NCBI GenBank assembly: GCA_021828225.1
Contig: JAKASH010000145.1
Coordinates: 1 to 5,219 of the forward strand
Length of the DNA stretch: 5,219 nucleotides
Direction of reading: 5' to 3'
DNA from: Acidobacteriota bacterium
Lineage (GTDB): Bacteria > Acidobacteriota > Terriglobia > UBA7540
Of the stretch, positions 5,005-5,219 are shown one piece after another. The notes under the pieces were generated by a model. The model did not search any database and was not told the origin of the DNA. It saw only the letters and a list, made by a program, of their open reading frames with translations. How positions within the stretch are numbered: position 1 is the first letter of the stretch; each line of letters starts with the position of its first letter. The position numbers and the translations under genes are program-made.

Positions 5005-5154
5005 GTGCGAGCCTCTCTGGTTTCCTGCGGAAACTCTCACACCACACTGCACTTTTTACACTCAGCGAGTAAGAAATGCTCTCCCACGAAGCTTCCTGCT
5101 CCCGGAAGGTAAGTTGAAGTTGTCTGTTTCCATGGTATTAAGTCGGCCCGGACG

Positions 5155-5170
5155 TGGCATCTCAATTGCC
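5155..5170 (+). promoter_or_regulatory. Possible sigma-54 promoter facing the right edge
   Basis: TGGCAT followed after five bases by TTGCC keeps the invariant GG (5156-5157) and GC (5168-5169) of sigma-54 promoters at the required 10-nt separation, and matches TGGCA and TTGC of the consensus. Transcription would start around 5181 and run out of the window. A single match is not proof, and the downstream gene is unseen. Confidence 0.33.
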
Positions 5171-5219
5171 GAATTCACAGCCAGATTGCACTTCCAATTC
5201 AATGGGTAGTTGGTCCATA

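Larger units (their letters stand above)
4819..5219. other. Gene-free region downstream of glmU
   Basis: No reading frame on either strand looks like a protein here; the short minus-strand frames are translations of glmU antisense and of the repeat. The stretch holds a T-run just after the glmU stop (4824-4829) without a good stem, a terminator-like hairpin (4860-4890), a 10-bp tandem duplication, the second palindromic element, a small perfect hairpin GTTTCC-TGC-GGAAAC at 5020-5034, and a possible sigma-54 promoter near the right edge. The last 200 bp are probably the upstream region of a gene outside the window. Confidence 0.7.

Noticed and set aside
4763..5047. 94-codon minus-strand frame over the glmU end and repeat copy 2
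   Set aside because: It is a translation of the repeat (GGHRPPLQ) and of antisense glmU. Spurious frames of this kind are expected wherever the element occurs.
5092..5108. CTTCC/GGAAG inverted repeat in the right intergenic region
   Set aside because: A five-pair stem with a 7-nt loop and no T-tract is too weak to call.

Overview
The window looks like chromosomal DNA of a GC-moderate, non-enteric bacterium. My best guess is Acidobacteriota (Terriglobia-like). The clues are the GlmU sequence variant (AGKSTRF...SKLLH rather than AGKGTRM...PKVLH), a small CPxC/CxxC zinc-ribbon protein of a type I associate with that phylum, and two intergenic palindromic elements opening with TGTAGCGG. The assignment comes from memory and has not been searched.

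Layout: (1) Positions 1-242, minus strand, hold the N-terminal 80 codons of a membrane-anchored family 2 glycosyltransferase that runs off the left edge. It starts at TTG with a good Shine-Dalgarno. (2) A 100-bp divergent promoter region leads to a second, complete family 2 glycosyltransferase of the ceramide-glucosyltransferase-like type (343-1575, plus). (3) That gene converges, with a 1-nt gap between stop codons, on a 115-aa zinc-ribbon protein (1577-1924, minus). (4) After a second divergent promoter region comes an AI-2E-family membrane protein (best start 2113, end 3192, plus). (5) A 225-bp spacer carries one palindromic element (3276-3361). (6) glmU (3418-4818, plus) encodes the bifunctional enzyme that makes UDP-GlcNAc. 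(7) The last 401 bp contain no gene. They hold a terminator-like hairpin, a 10-bp tandem duplication, a second copy of the palindromic element (4938-5004) and a possible sigma-54 promoter pointing off the right edge.

Functionally the region leans to the cell envelope: two membrane glycosyltransferases that would use nucleotide sugars, and the enzyme that makes UDP-GlcNAc. There is no tight operon. Each gene appears to have its own promoter, and several promoter candidates lie only a few bases from the start codon. I did not find a defence system, mobile element with its own genes, CRISPR array or RNA gene. The points most worth checking are the repeat pair bracketing glmU, the Arg-to-His change at a normally conserved GlmU acetyltransferase position, and the Glu in the Q/RxxRW motif of the complete glycosyltransferase.
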